In this document: positions 52,764 through 64,000 of the stretch, one piece after another
Layout: the number at the start of each line of letters is the position of its first letter
How positions within the stretch are numbered: position 1 is the first letter of the stretch
Assembly: GCF_004362855.1 (NCBI RefSeq)
Contig: NZ_SNXW01000006.1
Span: forward strand, 186,001-250,000
Direction: 5' to 3'
DNA length: 64,000 nucleotides
DNA from: Aquabacterium commune
Lineage (GTDB): Bacteria; Pseudomonadota; Gammaproteobacteria; Burkholderiales; Burkholderiaceae_C
The notes under the pieces: model-generated
The model's input: the letters and a program-made list of their open reading frames with translations, nothing else
The model's database searches: none
Told to the model about the DNA's origin: nothing
Program-made: the position numbers and the translations under genes

Positions 52764-55571
52764 ATGCCCCCTCCCATGGACACGCCCAGCACCCCCACAC
52801 CCTCCAGCGCCACGGCCGATTACTCAGGCCACACGCCCATGATGCAGCAGTACCTGCGCATCAAAAGCGAGTTCCCGGACACCCTCGTGTTCTACCGCAT
52901 GGGCGATTTCTACGAGGTTTTCTACGACGACGCGCGCAAGGCCAACCGCCTCATCGACATCACCTTGACGGTGCGCGGGCAGTCGGGTGGCGAGCCGGTG
53001 GTGATGGCCGGTGTGCCGGTGAACGCCGTCGAGACCTACCTGGCCAAGCTGATCCGCCTGGGCGAGTCGGTGGCGATTTGCGAGCAGGTCGGCGAGGTGG
53101 GTGCCAGCAAGGGCCCGGTGGCGCGCAAGGTGGTGCGGGTGGTGACGCCCGGCACGCTGATCGACACCGAGTTGCTGTCCGAGCGCGCCGATGCGCTGCT
53201 GCTGGCCGTCGTCATGGGCAAGGAACGTGGCAAGGACAAGCCCTCCGACACCACGCCCTGCGCCCTGGCCTGGGTGGGCCTGTCCAGCGGCAAGCTGGGG
53301 CTGACCGAATGCACCGCGCGCGAGCTGGTGGGCTGGCTGGCCCGCTTGCAGCCCGCTGAAATCCTTTACGACCGCGAGCGCGTGCCGCCCGCCTTGCTGC
53401 CTTTGCTCAATGCCGGCTCGGCATCCGGAGGCGGCCCGCGCGGCGTGGCCCTGACCAGCCGCCCGACCTGGCAGTTCGATGCCGGTCTGGGCCTGCGCAA
53501 GCTGTGCGAGCAGTTGCAAGTGCAGCACCTGCAAAGCTGGGGCGCCCAGGAGATGCCCCTGGCGCATGCCGCCGCCGCCGCGTTGCTGAGCTACGCCGAG
53601 CACACGCAGGGCAGGGCGCTGGCGCACGTGGCCTCGATGGAGGTGCCGCGGGTGTCGGAGCTGCTCGATGTGCCGCCATCCACCCTGCGCAACCTGGAGT
53701 TGGTGCAGACCCTGCGTGGCGAGGACGCGCCCACGCTGCTCTCCCTGCTGGACACCTGCCGCACCGGCATGGGCAGCCGCGCCTTGCGCCAATGGCTGAC
53801 GCAGCCTCTGCGCGATCGCAGCGTGGCCCGCGCCCGCCACGACGCGGTGGCCACCCTGCTGGCGCCACCCACCCACGCCCAGGGCTTCGACGCCATCCGC
53901 GAGGCCTTGCGCCAGATGAGCGATGTCGAGCGCATCAACGCCCGCGTGGCCTTGCGCCAGGTGCGCCCGCGCGAGTTGGCCGGCCTGCGCGACACGCTGC
54001 TGGGCCTGCCCGATTTGCTGGCCCGCGTGCCCGATCTGGCGCAGGAAGACGGCGCATCGCCCGGTTTGTTGCAGCAGGTCCGCTCGGCCCTGTCGCCCGA
54101 TCCGGCCGTGGCCGCGCGCCTGCAGGCCGTGCTCATGGAGGCGCCCGCCGTGCTGTTGCGCGACGGCGGTGTCATCGCCACCGGTTTCGATGCCGACCTC
54201 GACGAGCTGCGCGCCATCTCGCAGAACTGCGACGCCTTCCTGCTCGACCTCGAAGCCCGCGAGCGCGCCCGCACCAACATCCCCAACCTGCGCGTGCAGT
54301 TCAACAAGGTGCATGGCTTCTACATTGAGGTCACGCAGTCGCACGCCGACAAGGTGCCGTTGGACTACCAGCGCCGCCAGACCCTGAAGAACGCCGAGCG
54401 CTACATCACGCCCGAGCTCAAGGCCTTCGAAGACAAGGCCCTGTCGGCGCAAGACCGCTCGCTGGCGCGCGAGAAGTTCCTGTTCGAGCAACTCATCGAC
54501 TTCCTGCAGGCCCACATCGGCACCCTGGGCGCGCTGGCGCGGGCGCTGTCCACGCTGGACGCCCTGGCCGCCCTGGCCGAGCGCGCCGCCACGCTGCGCT
54601 GGACGCGGCCGGAGTTCGTCTCGCACCCCTGCATCGACATCGAAAAGGGCCGACACCCCGTGGTCGAGGCCCGCCTGATGGAGACCACCGGCGCGGCCTT
54701 CATCCCCAACGACTGCCGCCTGGACGCCAAGCGCCGCATGCTCATCGTCACGGGCCCCAACATGGGCGGCAAATCGACCTTCATGCGCCAGGTGGCCCTG
54801 ATCGCGCTGATGGCCGCCGTGGGCTCCTACGTGCCGGCGGCCTCGTGCCGTCTGGGGCCGATGGACGCCATCCACACCCGCATCGGCGCGGCCGACGACC
54901 TGGCCAACGCCCAGTCCACCTTCATGCTGGAGATGACCGAGGCCGCCGCCATCGTGCACACCGCCACCGAGCACTCGCTGGTGCTGATGGACGAGATCGG
55001 CCGCGGCACCTCGACCTTCGACGGCCTGGCCCTGGCCGGCGCCATTGCCGGGCACCTGCACGACCGCAACCAGTCCTTCACGCTGTTCGCCACGCACTAT
55101 TTCGAGCTGACCCGCTTGCCAGAGAAGCACCCGCGCGCGCTCAACGTGCACGTGGGGGTGGCCGAATCGGGCGACGACATCGTTTTCCTGCACGAGCTGC
55201 AGCACGGCCCGGCCAGCCGCAGCTACGGCGTGCAAGTGGCGCGCCTGGCGGGCATGCCGCACACCCTGATCCGTCAGGCGCGTGCCACACTCGAGTCTCT
55301 GGAGTCGCAACAGCGCGCGTCCGACCAGCAGATCGACCTCTTTGCCGAGTTGGGCGGCGATGGCAGCGCGGCCGGCGCGGTGCTGGACCTCGATGGTTTG
55401 GCCGATGCCGCCCGGGCCTCACTCCCGGCAGGCGCTCAGACTGCCGCCGACGCCCTGACGCCCGCCGAGGCCCAGGCACTGAACCTGCTTGTGGCCATCG
55501 ACCCCGACACCCTCACGCCGCGCGAAGCGCTGGACGCCCTGTACAAACTCAAATCGGTGATCTCATCATGA
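52764..55571 (+). CDS. mutS: DNA mismatch repair protein MutS
   Basis: Recognises mismatches and recruits MutL. The 935 residues from ATG 52764 contain the mismatch-binding Phe49-Tyr-Glu51 ([11 protein letters not shown]), the connector and lever regions, Walker [10 protein letters not shown] (about 663-671), the ABC signature region ([11 protein letters not shown]), Walker B with [16 protein letters not shown], and a C-terminal dimerisation tail. An N-terminal Pro/Thr-rich stretch makes it longer than E. coli MutS (853). A second ATG (52776) is possible. Its stop overlaps the next gene by four bases. Confidence 0.97.
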   Translation: MPPPMDTPSTPTPSSATADYSGHTPMMQQYLRIKSEFPDTLVFYRMGDFYEVFYDDARKANRLIDITLTVRGQSGGEPVVMAGVPVNAVETYLAKLIRLGESVAICEQVGEVGASKGPVARKVVRVVTPGTLIDTELLSERADALLLAVVMGKERGKDKPSDTTPCALAWVGLSSGKLGLTECTARELVGWLARLQPAEILYDRERVPPALLPLLNAGSASGGGPRGVALTSRPTWQFDAGLGLRKLCEQLQVQHLQSWGAQEMPLAHAAAAALLSYAEHTQGRALAHVASMEVPRVSELLDVPPSTLRNLELVQTLRGEDAPTLLSLLDTCRTGMGSRALRQWLTQPLRDRSVARARHDAVATLLAPPTHAQGFDAIREALRQMSDVERINARVALRQVRPRELAGLRDTLLGLPDLLARVPDLAQEDGASPGLLQQVRSALSPDPAVAARLQAVLMEAPAVLLRDGGVIATGFDADLDELRAISQNCDAFLLDLEARERARTNIPNLRVQFNKVHGFYIEVTQSHADKVPLDYQRRQTLKNAERYITPELKAFEDKALSAQDRSLAREKFLFEQLIDFLQAHIGTLGALARALSTLDALAALAERAATLRWTRPEFVSHPCIDIEKGRHPVVEARLMETTGAAFIPNDCRLDAKRRMLIVTGPNMGGKSTFMRQVALIALMAAVGSYVPAASCRLGPMDAIHTRIGAADDLANAQSTFMLEMTEAAAIVHTATEHSLVLMDEIGRGTSTFDGLALAGAIAGHLHDRNQSFTLFATHYFELTRLPEKHPRALNVHVGVAESGDDIVFLHELQHGPASRSYGVQVARLAGMPHTLIRQARATLESLESQQRASDQQIDLFAELGGDGSAAGAVLDLDGLADAARASLPAGAQTAADALTPAEAQALNLLVAIDPDTLTPREALDALYKLKSVISS

Positions 55572-56395
55572 CCTACTGCGTCGCCATGCGCCTCAACGCC
55601 GGCCTGGTCTTCCTGTCGGACTCGCGCACCAACGCGGGCATGGACCAGATCAGCACCTTCCGCAAGATGACGGTGTTCGAGCAGCCCGGTGACCGCACCC
55701 TGGTCGTGCTGTCGGCCGGCAACCTGGCCATCACCCAGGCGGTCAAGCAACTGCTGGGCAGCGAAACCATCGAAGGCTCGGACGGTGAGCCCTGCACGAT
55801 CTGGACGGCCAAAAGCCTGTTCGATGTGGCCCGCATCGTGGGCAGCGCCGTGCGCAAGGTCCACGCCCGCGACGCCGAGGCGCTCAAGCAGCACGGCATC
55901 GACTTCAACTGCAGCCTCATCGTCGGCGGCCAGATCAAGGGCGAGACGATGCGCCTGTTCAATGTCTATGCCGCGGGCAATTTCGTCGAGGCGGGCATCG
56001 ACGGCGTCTGCTACTTCCAGATTGGCGAGTCCAAGTACGGCAAGCCCGTCATCGACCGCGTCATCACGCCGACCACGCCGCTGGAAGAGGCCGCCAAGTG
56101 CGCGCTGATCTCGATGGACTCCACGCTGAAGTCCAACCTCTCGGTGGGCCTGCCACTGGATTTGCTGGTGTACGAGGCCAACGCCTTGAAGGTCGAGCGC
56201 CTCATCCACATCGACGAGTCGGACACCTACTTCCGCATGATCCGCAACACCTGGGGACAGCGCCTGCGCCAGGTGTTTGACTCCATCCCGGACCCGGTGT
56301 GGCAAGCTGAGCAGGCCGATGCGGGCAACCTGCCGGCGGCGTCCCAGGCCCAGGCCATGAACCCGCTGAGCAAGATCCACGCGCCCAACGGCTGA
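55568..56395 (+). CDS. Anbu-type proteasome-like protease
   Basis: A member of the Anbu (ancestral beta-subunit) group of Ntn hydrolases, related to HslV and proteasome beta subunits. The 275 residues start [20 protein letters not shown], placing Thr2 as catalytic nucleophile after Met removal. An [13 protein letters not shown] segment follows, and the C-terminus is helical. Characterised Anbu proteins form open helical rings, often with neighbouring transglutaminase and ATP-grasp genes, which are absent here. The ATGA overlap with mutS suggests translational coupling. Confidence 0.9.
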   Translation: MTYCVAMRLNAGLVFLSDSRTNAGMDQISTFRKMTVFEQPGDRTLVVLSAGNLAITQAVKQLLGSETIEGSDGEPCTIWTAKSLFDVARIVGSAVRKVHARDAEALKQHGIDFNCSLIVGGQIKGETMRLFNVYAAGNFVEAGIDGVCYFQIGESKYGKPVIDRVITPTTPLEEAAKCALISMDSTLKSNLSVGLPLDLLVYEANALKVERLIHIDESDTYFRMIRNTWGQRLRQVFDSIPDPVWQAEQADAGNLPAASQAQAMNPLSKIHAPNG

Positions 56396-56425
56396 GGTGT
56401 CGGTGCCGCAGCGGCACCACGCCAG

Positions 56426-57151
56426 TCAAGTCAGCGCGGCTGCCTCGAGGTCGAGTTCGTCGATGCAAGCGGCCATCTGCGCGTGGCAAGTGGCCATCAG
56501 CGCGGGCAGGTCGTCCAGCGTCAGCCCGGTGGTGGCGATGGGCGGCAAGGCCCGCAGGATGACGGTGCCGCCATGCCAGCGGTTCAGGTCCATCGTGCGG
56601 GTGTAGTTGTTGGCGCACACCGGCAGGATGGGCACCTGGGCGTTGATGGCCATCTGGAAGGCGCCCTTCTTGAAGGGCCCCAGGCCTTTGCCATGGCTGC
56701 GTGTGCCCTCCACGAACACCCACAGCGACATGTCTTTGTGCTGCAGGGTGTCGGTGGTGGTGAGCATGGCCTTCTTGGCCTGGATGGCGTTGCCGCGGTC
56801 CACCAGCACATTGCCGGCCAGCCAGTACAGTTGCCCGAACAGCGGGATCCATTTCAGGCTCTTCTTGCCCAGGCTGACCGTGCGCCTGGGCACCACGCGG
56901 CCAAAGACGAACAGGTCGTGGTTGGAGAGGTGGTTGGCCGCGAGCACGGCGGGGCGGGCGTGCTCGATCAAATCACCGATTTCCAGCTTCACGCGGACGC
57001 CCATGATCCGCAAGGCCGGCAGCGAATACACCCGGGCGCACAGGCGGCTGTTGTCGGGGTTGAAGGGGCGGCACAGGCCGATGAGCAGGCCGATCACGCT
57101 GGCGATCACGAAGTGGGCGGCCAGCAGCAGGACGCGGAGGACAAACAGCAA
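56426..57151 (-). CDS. plsC: 1-acyl-sn-glycerol-3-phosphate acyltransferase
   Basis: Converts lysophosphatidic acid to phosphatidic acid, completing the pathway that PlsY starts. The 241 residues contain the catalytic NHLSNHD (H-x4-D), PRRTVSLGKKSLKWIPLFGQL and VEGTRSHGKGLGPFKKG. I prefer the TTG at 57151 because AGGAG lies 7 bp ahead and it opens directly on the N-terminal membrane helix (LLFVLRVLLLAAHFVIASV). The open frame runs to a GTG at 57250, but that lies next to the pyrG -10. It is divergent from pyrG. Confidence 0.9.
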   Translation of the reverse strand: MLFVLRVLLLAAHFVIASVIGLLIGLCRPFNPDNSRLCARVYSLPALRIMGVRVKLEIGDLIEHARPAVLAANHLSNHDLFVFGRVVPRRTVSLGKKSLKWIPLFGQLYWLAGNVLVDRGNAIQAKKAMLTTTDTLQHKDMSLWVFVEGTRSHGKGLGPFKKGAFQMAINAQVPILPVCANNYTRTMDLNRWHGGTVILRALPPIATTGLTLDDLPALMATCHAQMAACIDELDLEAAALT

Positions 57152-57256
57152 AACAGCTCCTGCGAGGGTGGTGCGAAGCGGCCGATGATACGCCGCGCAC
57201 AGTGGCCCTGGCGGTGCTGCAGGCAACGATGTCCGCGGGCCGCGCGGCACTCCGCC

Positions 57257-58965
<1,709 letters not shown>

Positions 58966-58980
58966 AGAAGGACCGATGCC

Positions 58981-61213
<2,233 letters not shown>

Positions 61214-61232
61214 TCGCAGCTGTGACGCCAGC

Positions 61233-61255
61233 AAAGGGGCCTTCGGGCCCCTTTT
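61233..61255 (+). terminator. Rho-independent terminator after eno
   Basis: The 8-bp stem AAGGGGCC / GGCCCCTT with a TTCG tetraloop, followed by a short TT run. It ends the eno transcript before ftsB. Confidence 0.8.
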
Positions 61256-61285
61256 CCATGGGCGCGCGTCGTGGATAATGCCGCC

Positions 61286-61648
61286 ATGCGTGTGGCCTTT
61301 TTCATCATCGTGGCGCTGTTGGCGGCGGTCCAGGTCGAGCTGTGGCTCGGCAAGGGCGGGTTGCCGCGCGTGATGTCGCTGCGCGCCCAGGTGGAAGCCC
61401 AGCAGAAGGTCAATGCCCAGGCCCAGGCCCGCAACGAGCGCCTGGCCGCCGAGGTCCGTGACCTGCAAGAAGGCCTGGAGATGGTCGAGGAAAAGGCCCG
61501 CACCGAGCTTGGCATGGTCAAGCCTGACGAAATCTACGTGCAGTTGACATCTCAGCCGGCAGCGCCGCGGACCTTGCCACCGACCTCGCCCAGCGCCGCG
61601 CCATGGCCGCCTGCTGCGCAGGCTTCGTCTCCCGCACCCACCCCTTGA
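61286..61648 (+). CDS. ftsB: Cell division protein FtsB
   Basis: A bitopic septum protein that bridges FtsL and FtsQ. The 120 residues start with one membrane helix (AFFIIVALLAAVQVELWLG), then a coiled coil (about 30-75) ending at the conserved EEKARTELGMVKPDEIYVQ. A Pro/Ala/Ser-rich tail of about 25 residues follows. ATG 61286 is used, since GTG 61271 lies too close to the possible -10 GATAAT (61274-61279). Confidence 0.93.
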   Translation: MRVAFFIIVALLAAVQVELWLGKGGLPRVMSLRAQVEAQQKVNAQAQARNERLAAEVRDLQEGLEMVEEKARTELGMVKPDEIYVQLTSQPAAPRTLPPTSPSAAPWPPAAQASSPAPTP

Positions 61649-61656
61649 GCTCAAGC

Positions 61657-62376
61657 ATGGAGGCACTGGCCGCTCACCTGGCCTGGGTCGACCCCTGGCT
61701 GCTGCCGGTATGGACGGCCTGGGGCGTGCCTTTCAGCTGGCTGGAGCTGGCGGCCTGCACGCTGTCGCTGGCCATGGTGGGCTTCAACCTGCGCGTGCAT
61801 CCGGCCGGCTGGCCGCTGGCCATGGTCAGTTCCGTGTTGTATGGCCTGTTGTTCGCGCGCAGCCGCTTGTATGGCGAGGCGGCGCTTCAACTGGTGTTCG
61901 TGGCCATGTCGGCCTGGGGTTGGTGGCAGTGGTTGCGGGGCACGAGCGACGGCAGCGGCCATGACGCCCTGCGGGACGCGGTCGCAGAGTCGGCGCCGGA
62001 TGGCCAGCCCTTGCGGGTGCGCTCCTTGGGCCCGCGTGGTGTGTGGCTGGCCTGTTTGAGCCTGGCCGTGCTGTGGCCGCTCGTGGGCACGCTGCTGGCC
62101 CATGCCACCGATTCTGACGTGCCTTACTGGGACGCCCTGCCCACCACCGGCAGCCTCATCGGGCAATGGCTGTTGGGCCGCAAATACGTGGACAACTGGC
62201 CCTGCTGGCTGGCGGTCAACCTGGTCAGCATGGCCCTGTTCGCACACAAGGCGCTGTGGCTGACGGTGTGGCTGTACGCGTTGTTCGCGCTGCTATCGGT
62301 GGTGGGGTGGCGCGCCTGGTTGGCCGAGGCGCGTGCGCACTTGCCGCGCCCGCGCCGCCGAGAGGCCCTCACATGA
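61657..62376 (+). CDS. pnuC: Nicotinamide riboside transporter PnuC
   Basis: A facilitator for vitamin B3 compounds, of seven or so membrane helices in 239 residues. The PnuC family features are WWQWLRG and GQWLLGRKYVDNWPCWLAVNLVS near the end. It starts 8 bp after ftsB and its stop overlaps the NadR-like kinase start, so transport and phosphorylation of nicotinamide riboside are probably coupled. Confidence 0.93.
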   Translation: MEALAAHLAWVDPWLLPVWTAWGVPFSWLELAACTLSLAMVGFNLRVHPAGWPLAMVSSVLYGLLFARSRLYGEAALQLVFVAMSAWGWWQWLRGTSDGSGHDALRDAVAESAPDGQPLRVRSLGPRGVWLACLSLAVLWPLVGTLLAHATDSDVPYWDALPTTGSLIGQWLLGRKYVDNWPCWLAVNLVSMALFAHKALWLTVWLYALFALLSVVGWRAWLAEARAHLPRPRRREALT

Positions 62377-63071
62377 AGACGACCTTGCCGCGTCAGGGGC
62401 GCATCGTTGCGCTCGTGGGCGCCGAGAGCACCGGCAAGACCACGCTGGCACACGACCTGTTCCGCGCCTTGTTGGCACGTGGTCACGATGCCGTGGTCGT
62501 GTCCGAGACCTTGCGCGCCTTTTGCGACACCCAGGGCCGCACGCCCCGGGCCGACGAGCAAGCCGCTTTGGCCGCCGAGCACAGCCGGCGCATCCGCGAG
62601 GCTGCCCAGCGCCACACCCTGGTCCTGGCCGACACCACCGCCCTGATGACCGCGGTGTACAGCGACCTGCTGTTCGACGACCGCAGCCTGTATGCCGAGG
62701 CCATGGCCGAGCACGCGCGCTGCGAGCTCACACTCTTGACCTCGCTGGACCTGGCCTGGGTGGCTGATGGCCTGCAGCGCGATGGCCCGCAGGTGCGCGA
62801 GCCGGTGGACCGGCTGGTGCGCCAGGCCCTGATGGAGGCCGGACAGCCTTTTGGCATCGTGGCGGGGCAGGGCAACCAGCGCCTGCGCCACGCCCTGGCC
62901 ATGGTCGATCACATGCTGGATGCACCTGCGCGCGTGCGCCGCAGCACCGAAGGCGCTGGAGCAGGCCCGGCAGCCGCGACCCCGCGCTGGCGTGCGGTCT
63001 GCACCCATTGCGATGACGACGCGAGCTGCGAGCAACATTGGCTGACGCGCGGTTTGCGCAACGGCGGCTGA
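62373..63071 (+). CDS. NadR-like AAA/kinase protein
   Basis: A P-loop protein resembling the ribosylnicotinamide kinase domain of NadR. The 232 residues have Walker A in GAESTGKTT (16-24), then VVSETLRAFCDTQGRTP and DTTALMTAVYSDLLFDDRS. It lacks the NMN adenylyltransferase domain and the HTH of full NadR. The C-terminus holds Cys210, Cys213 and Cys219 with nearby His residues (CTHCDDDASCEQHW), possibly a metal site. It is coupled to pnuC by ATGA. Confidence 0.87.
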   Translation: MKTTLPRQGRIVALVGAESTGKTTLAHDLFRALLARGHDAVVVSETLRAFCDTQGRTPRADEQAALAAEHSRRIREAAQRHTLVLADTTALMTAVYSDLLFDDRSLYAEAMAEHARCELTLLTSLDLAWVADGLQRDGPQVREPVDRLVRQALMEAGQPFGIVAGQGNQRLRHALAMVDHMLDAPARVRRSTEGAGAGPAAATPRWRAVCTHCDDDASCEQHWLTRGLRNGG

Positions 63072-63076
63072 AGCCC

Positions 63077-63895
63077 GTGGTGGCGCACCGTGATGTGGGC
63101 GCCCAGCCCGCGCTGACCGTGCTCTGGCGCGAAGGCGACTGGCTGGCCATCCACAAGCCGGCCGGCTGGCTGGTCCACCGCACCGGCCTGGATGCGGGCG
63201 AAACCCGCTTTGTGGTGCAGACCCTGCGTGATCAGCTCGGCCAGCACGTCTTCCCGGTGCACCGCCTCGACAAAGGCACCTCCGGTGTCCTGCTGATGGG
63301 CCTGAGCCCGGAGGCTGCGCGGGCGATGGCGCAGCAGTTCGCGCAACGGCAGGTGCACAAGCGCTACCTGGCCATGGTGCGCGGCTGGCCTGGCACGTCG
63401 CTCAGCGTGGACCATCCCTTGCGCCCTGACGACACCCCGCCCGACACCCCGCCGCAAGATGCGCTCACGCACCTGCGCCGCCTGGCCACCTGGCAGCTCG
63501 ACGTCCCGGTGGACCGCTACCCACACACCCGCGTCGCCCTGGTCGAGGCCCAGCCTGAGACAGGCCGGCGGCACCAGATCCGCCGCCACCTCAAGCACAT
63601 CGCCCACCCCATCATCGGCGACGCCACCCATGGCAAAGGCGCACACAACCGCTGGTGGGCGCAGCACCTGGGGCTGCAGCGCCTGTGGCTGCATGCCACC
63701 GAGCTGCGCTTGCAGCATCCTGCCGATGGGCGCGAACTGGTGCTGCGTTCAGACCCGCACGACGCAGCGCTCAACTCCGACTGGTGCGCCTTGCTGGCGC
63801 AGCCCTGGACGCTTCACTGCAGCCGCTGCGAGCCCGGCGGCACGTCGGCGCCATCGCGGAACAACTCGGCCGCATCGATGGGGTCGAAGTGGTAG
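63077..63895 (+). CDS. RluA-family tRNA pseudouridine synthase, TruC-like
   Basis: Converts uridine to pseudouridine, probably at position 65 of tRNAs if it is TruC. GTG 63077 gives 272 residues with the catalytic Asp65 in PVHRLDKGTSGVLLMG, an IHKPAGWLVHRTGLD region and ETGRRHQIRRHLKHI. The TruC-type start lies close to the KPAG loop. A TTG at 63038 inside the preceding gene is a weaker alternative. The 3' end overlaps hslO by 82 bp on the other strand. Confidence 0.88.
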   Translation: MVAHRDVGAQPALTVLWREGDWLAIHKPAGWLVHRTGLDAGETRFVVQTLRDQLGQHVFPVHRLDKGTSGVLLMGLSPEAARAMAQQFAQRQVHKRYLAMVRGWPGTSLSVDHPLRPDDTPPDTPPQDALTHLRRLATWQLDVPVDRYPHTRVALVEAQPETGRRHQIRRHLKHIAHPIIGDATHGKGAHNRWWAQHLGLQRLWLHATELRLQHPADGRELVLRSDPHDAALNSDWCALLAQPWTLHCSRCEPGGTSAPSRNNSAASMGSKW

Positions 63896-64000
63896 CGCTC
63901 GCCGCAGAAGTCACAGCCGATCTCGACCTGACCTTGCTCGGCCACGATGCTGTCGATCTCGGCCTTGCCCAGGCTGCGCAGCATGCTCGCCACGCGCTCA
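63814..64000 (-). CDS. hslO: Hsp33 chaperonin, C-terminal fragment (cut by window edge)
   Basis: A redox-activated holdase chaperone. Only 62 codons of the 3' end are inside the window, reading leftwards from position 64000 to a TGA at 63814. The sequence MLRSLGKAEIDSIVAEQGQ and then EIGCDFCGERYHFDPIDA matches the C-terminal zinc region of Hsp33, with the CxxC pair. Its N-terminus lies beyond the right edge. It converges with the pseudouridine synthase gene and overlaps it by 82 bp. Confidence 0.93.
   Translation of the reverse strand, partial: ERVASMLRSLGKAEIDSIVAEQGQVEIGCDFCGERYHFDPIDAAELFRDGADVPPGSQRLQ

Noticed and set aside
52824..55310. An 828-codon open frame antisense to mutS
   Set aside because: It mirrors the mutS frame, is rich in His, Gln, Arg and Gly, and shows no domain. 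It is a codon-bias shadow.

Overview
This is 64 kb of GC-rich, gene-dense chromosome from a betaproteobacterium of the order Burkholderiales, most likely a member of the Comamonadaceae or a close relative. That placement is inferred from gene order and protein character: uvrC-pgsA, HU-tRNA-Val-ppiD, perM-hda-HAD-pcnB-folK-rpsU-yqeY, darP divergent from pmbA, suhB divergent from trmJ-cysE, an infA paralogue beside a glycine-rich RRM gene, and pyrG-kdsA-eno-ftsB. Genus cannot be fixed from the sequence alone. I see no transposase, integrase, phage gene, CRISPR array or plasmid function, and no compositional island. It reads as core genome with a few accessory metabolic genes.

Layout. 1-6 kb: uvrC (open at the left edge), a lipoprotein, pgsA, HU, tRNA-Val(TAC), ppiD, tRNA-His(GTG). 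6-12 kb: a small conserved-looking ORF, an exported serine hydrolase, an Lrp-type regulator divergent from leuA, and a chemoreceptor ending in a CheR-type pentapeptide. 12-18 kb: a shortened XdhC divergent from guanine deaminase, and a giant fused indolepyruvate ferredoxin oxidoreductase. 18-25 kb: DUF2314 lipidless exported protein, DMT exporter, ybiB, dcd, DUF1801, PHP phosphoesterase with yciO, and plsY with a membrane-anchored glutaredoxin. 25-32 kb: a long co-directional run with perM, hda, a HAD phosphatase, pcnB, folK, rpsU, yqeY. 32-36 kb: a TRAP transporter whose two permease genes converge on the binding-protein gene. 36-44 kb: pmbA, darP, mog, a phosphotransferase-SDR pair, cysE, trmJ, suhB. 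44-51 kb: flavin reductase, bestrophin, acetoacetyl-CoA synthetase, an ada-alkA alkylation-repair operon, and an M48 lipoprotein protease. 51-57 kb: small protein, infA paralogue, RRM protein, mutS overlapping an Anbu-type proteasome-like gene, plsC. 57-64 kb: pyrG-kdsA-eno, ftsB, pnuC with a NadR-like kinase, a truC-like pseudouridine synthase, and the 3' end of hslO on the minus strand.

How the genes work together. Most are housekeeping: nucleotide-excision, mismatch and alkylation repair (uvrC, mutS, ada-alkA), phospholipid synthesis (pgsA, plsY, plsC), RNA processing and modification (pcnB, trmJ, truC), replication control (hda) and envelope or division functions (kdsA, ftsB, ppiD). Several pairs overlap by four bases (HAD/pcnB, pcnB/folK, dctQ/dctM, darP/mog, ada/alkA, mutS/anbu, pnuC/nadR-like), which suggests translational coupling.

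I did not find a clearly new system. The leads I would follow first are the structured rpsU leader with an ORF ending on the rpsU start, the orphan Anbu gene coupled to mutS, the XdhC lacking its N-terminal domain, the chemoreceptor with a candidate sigma-28 promoter, and the small protein and long leader in front of infA.
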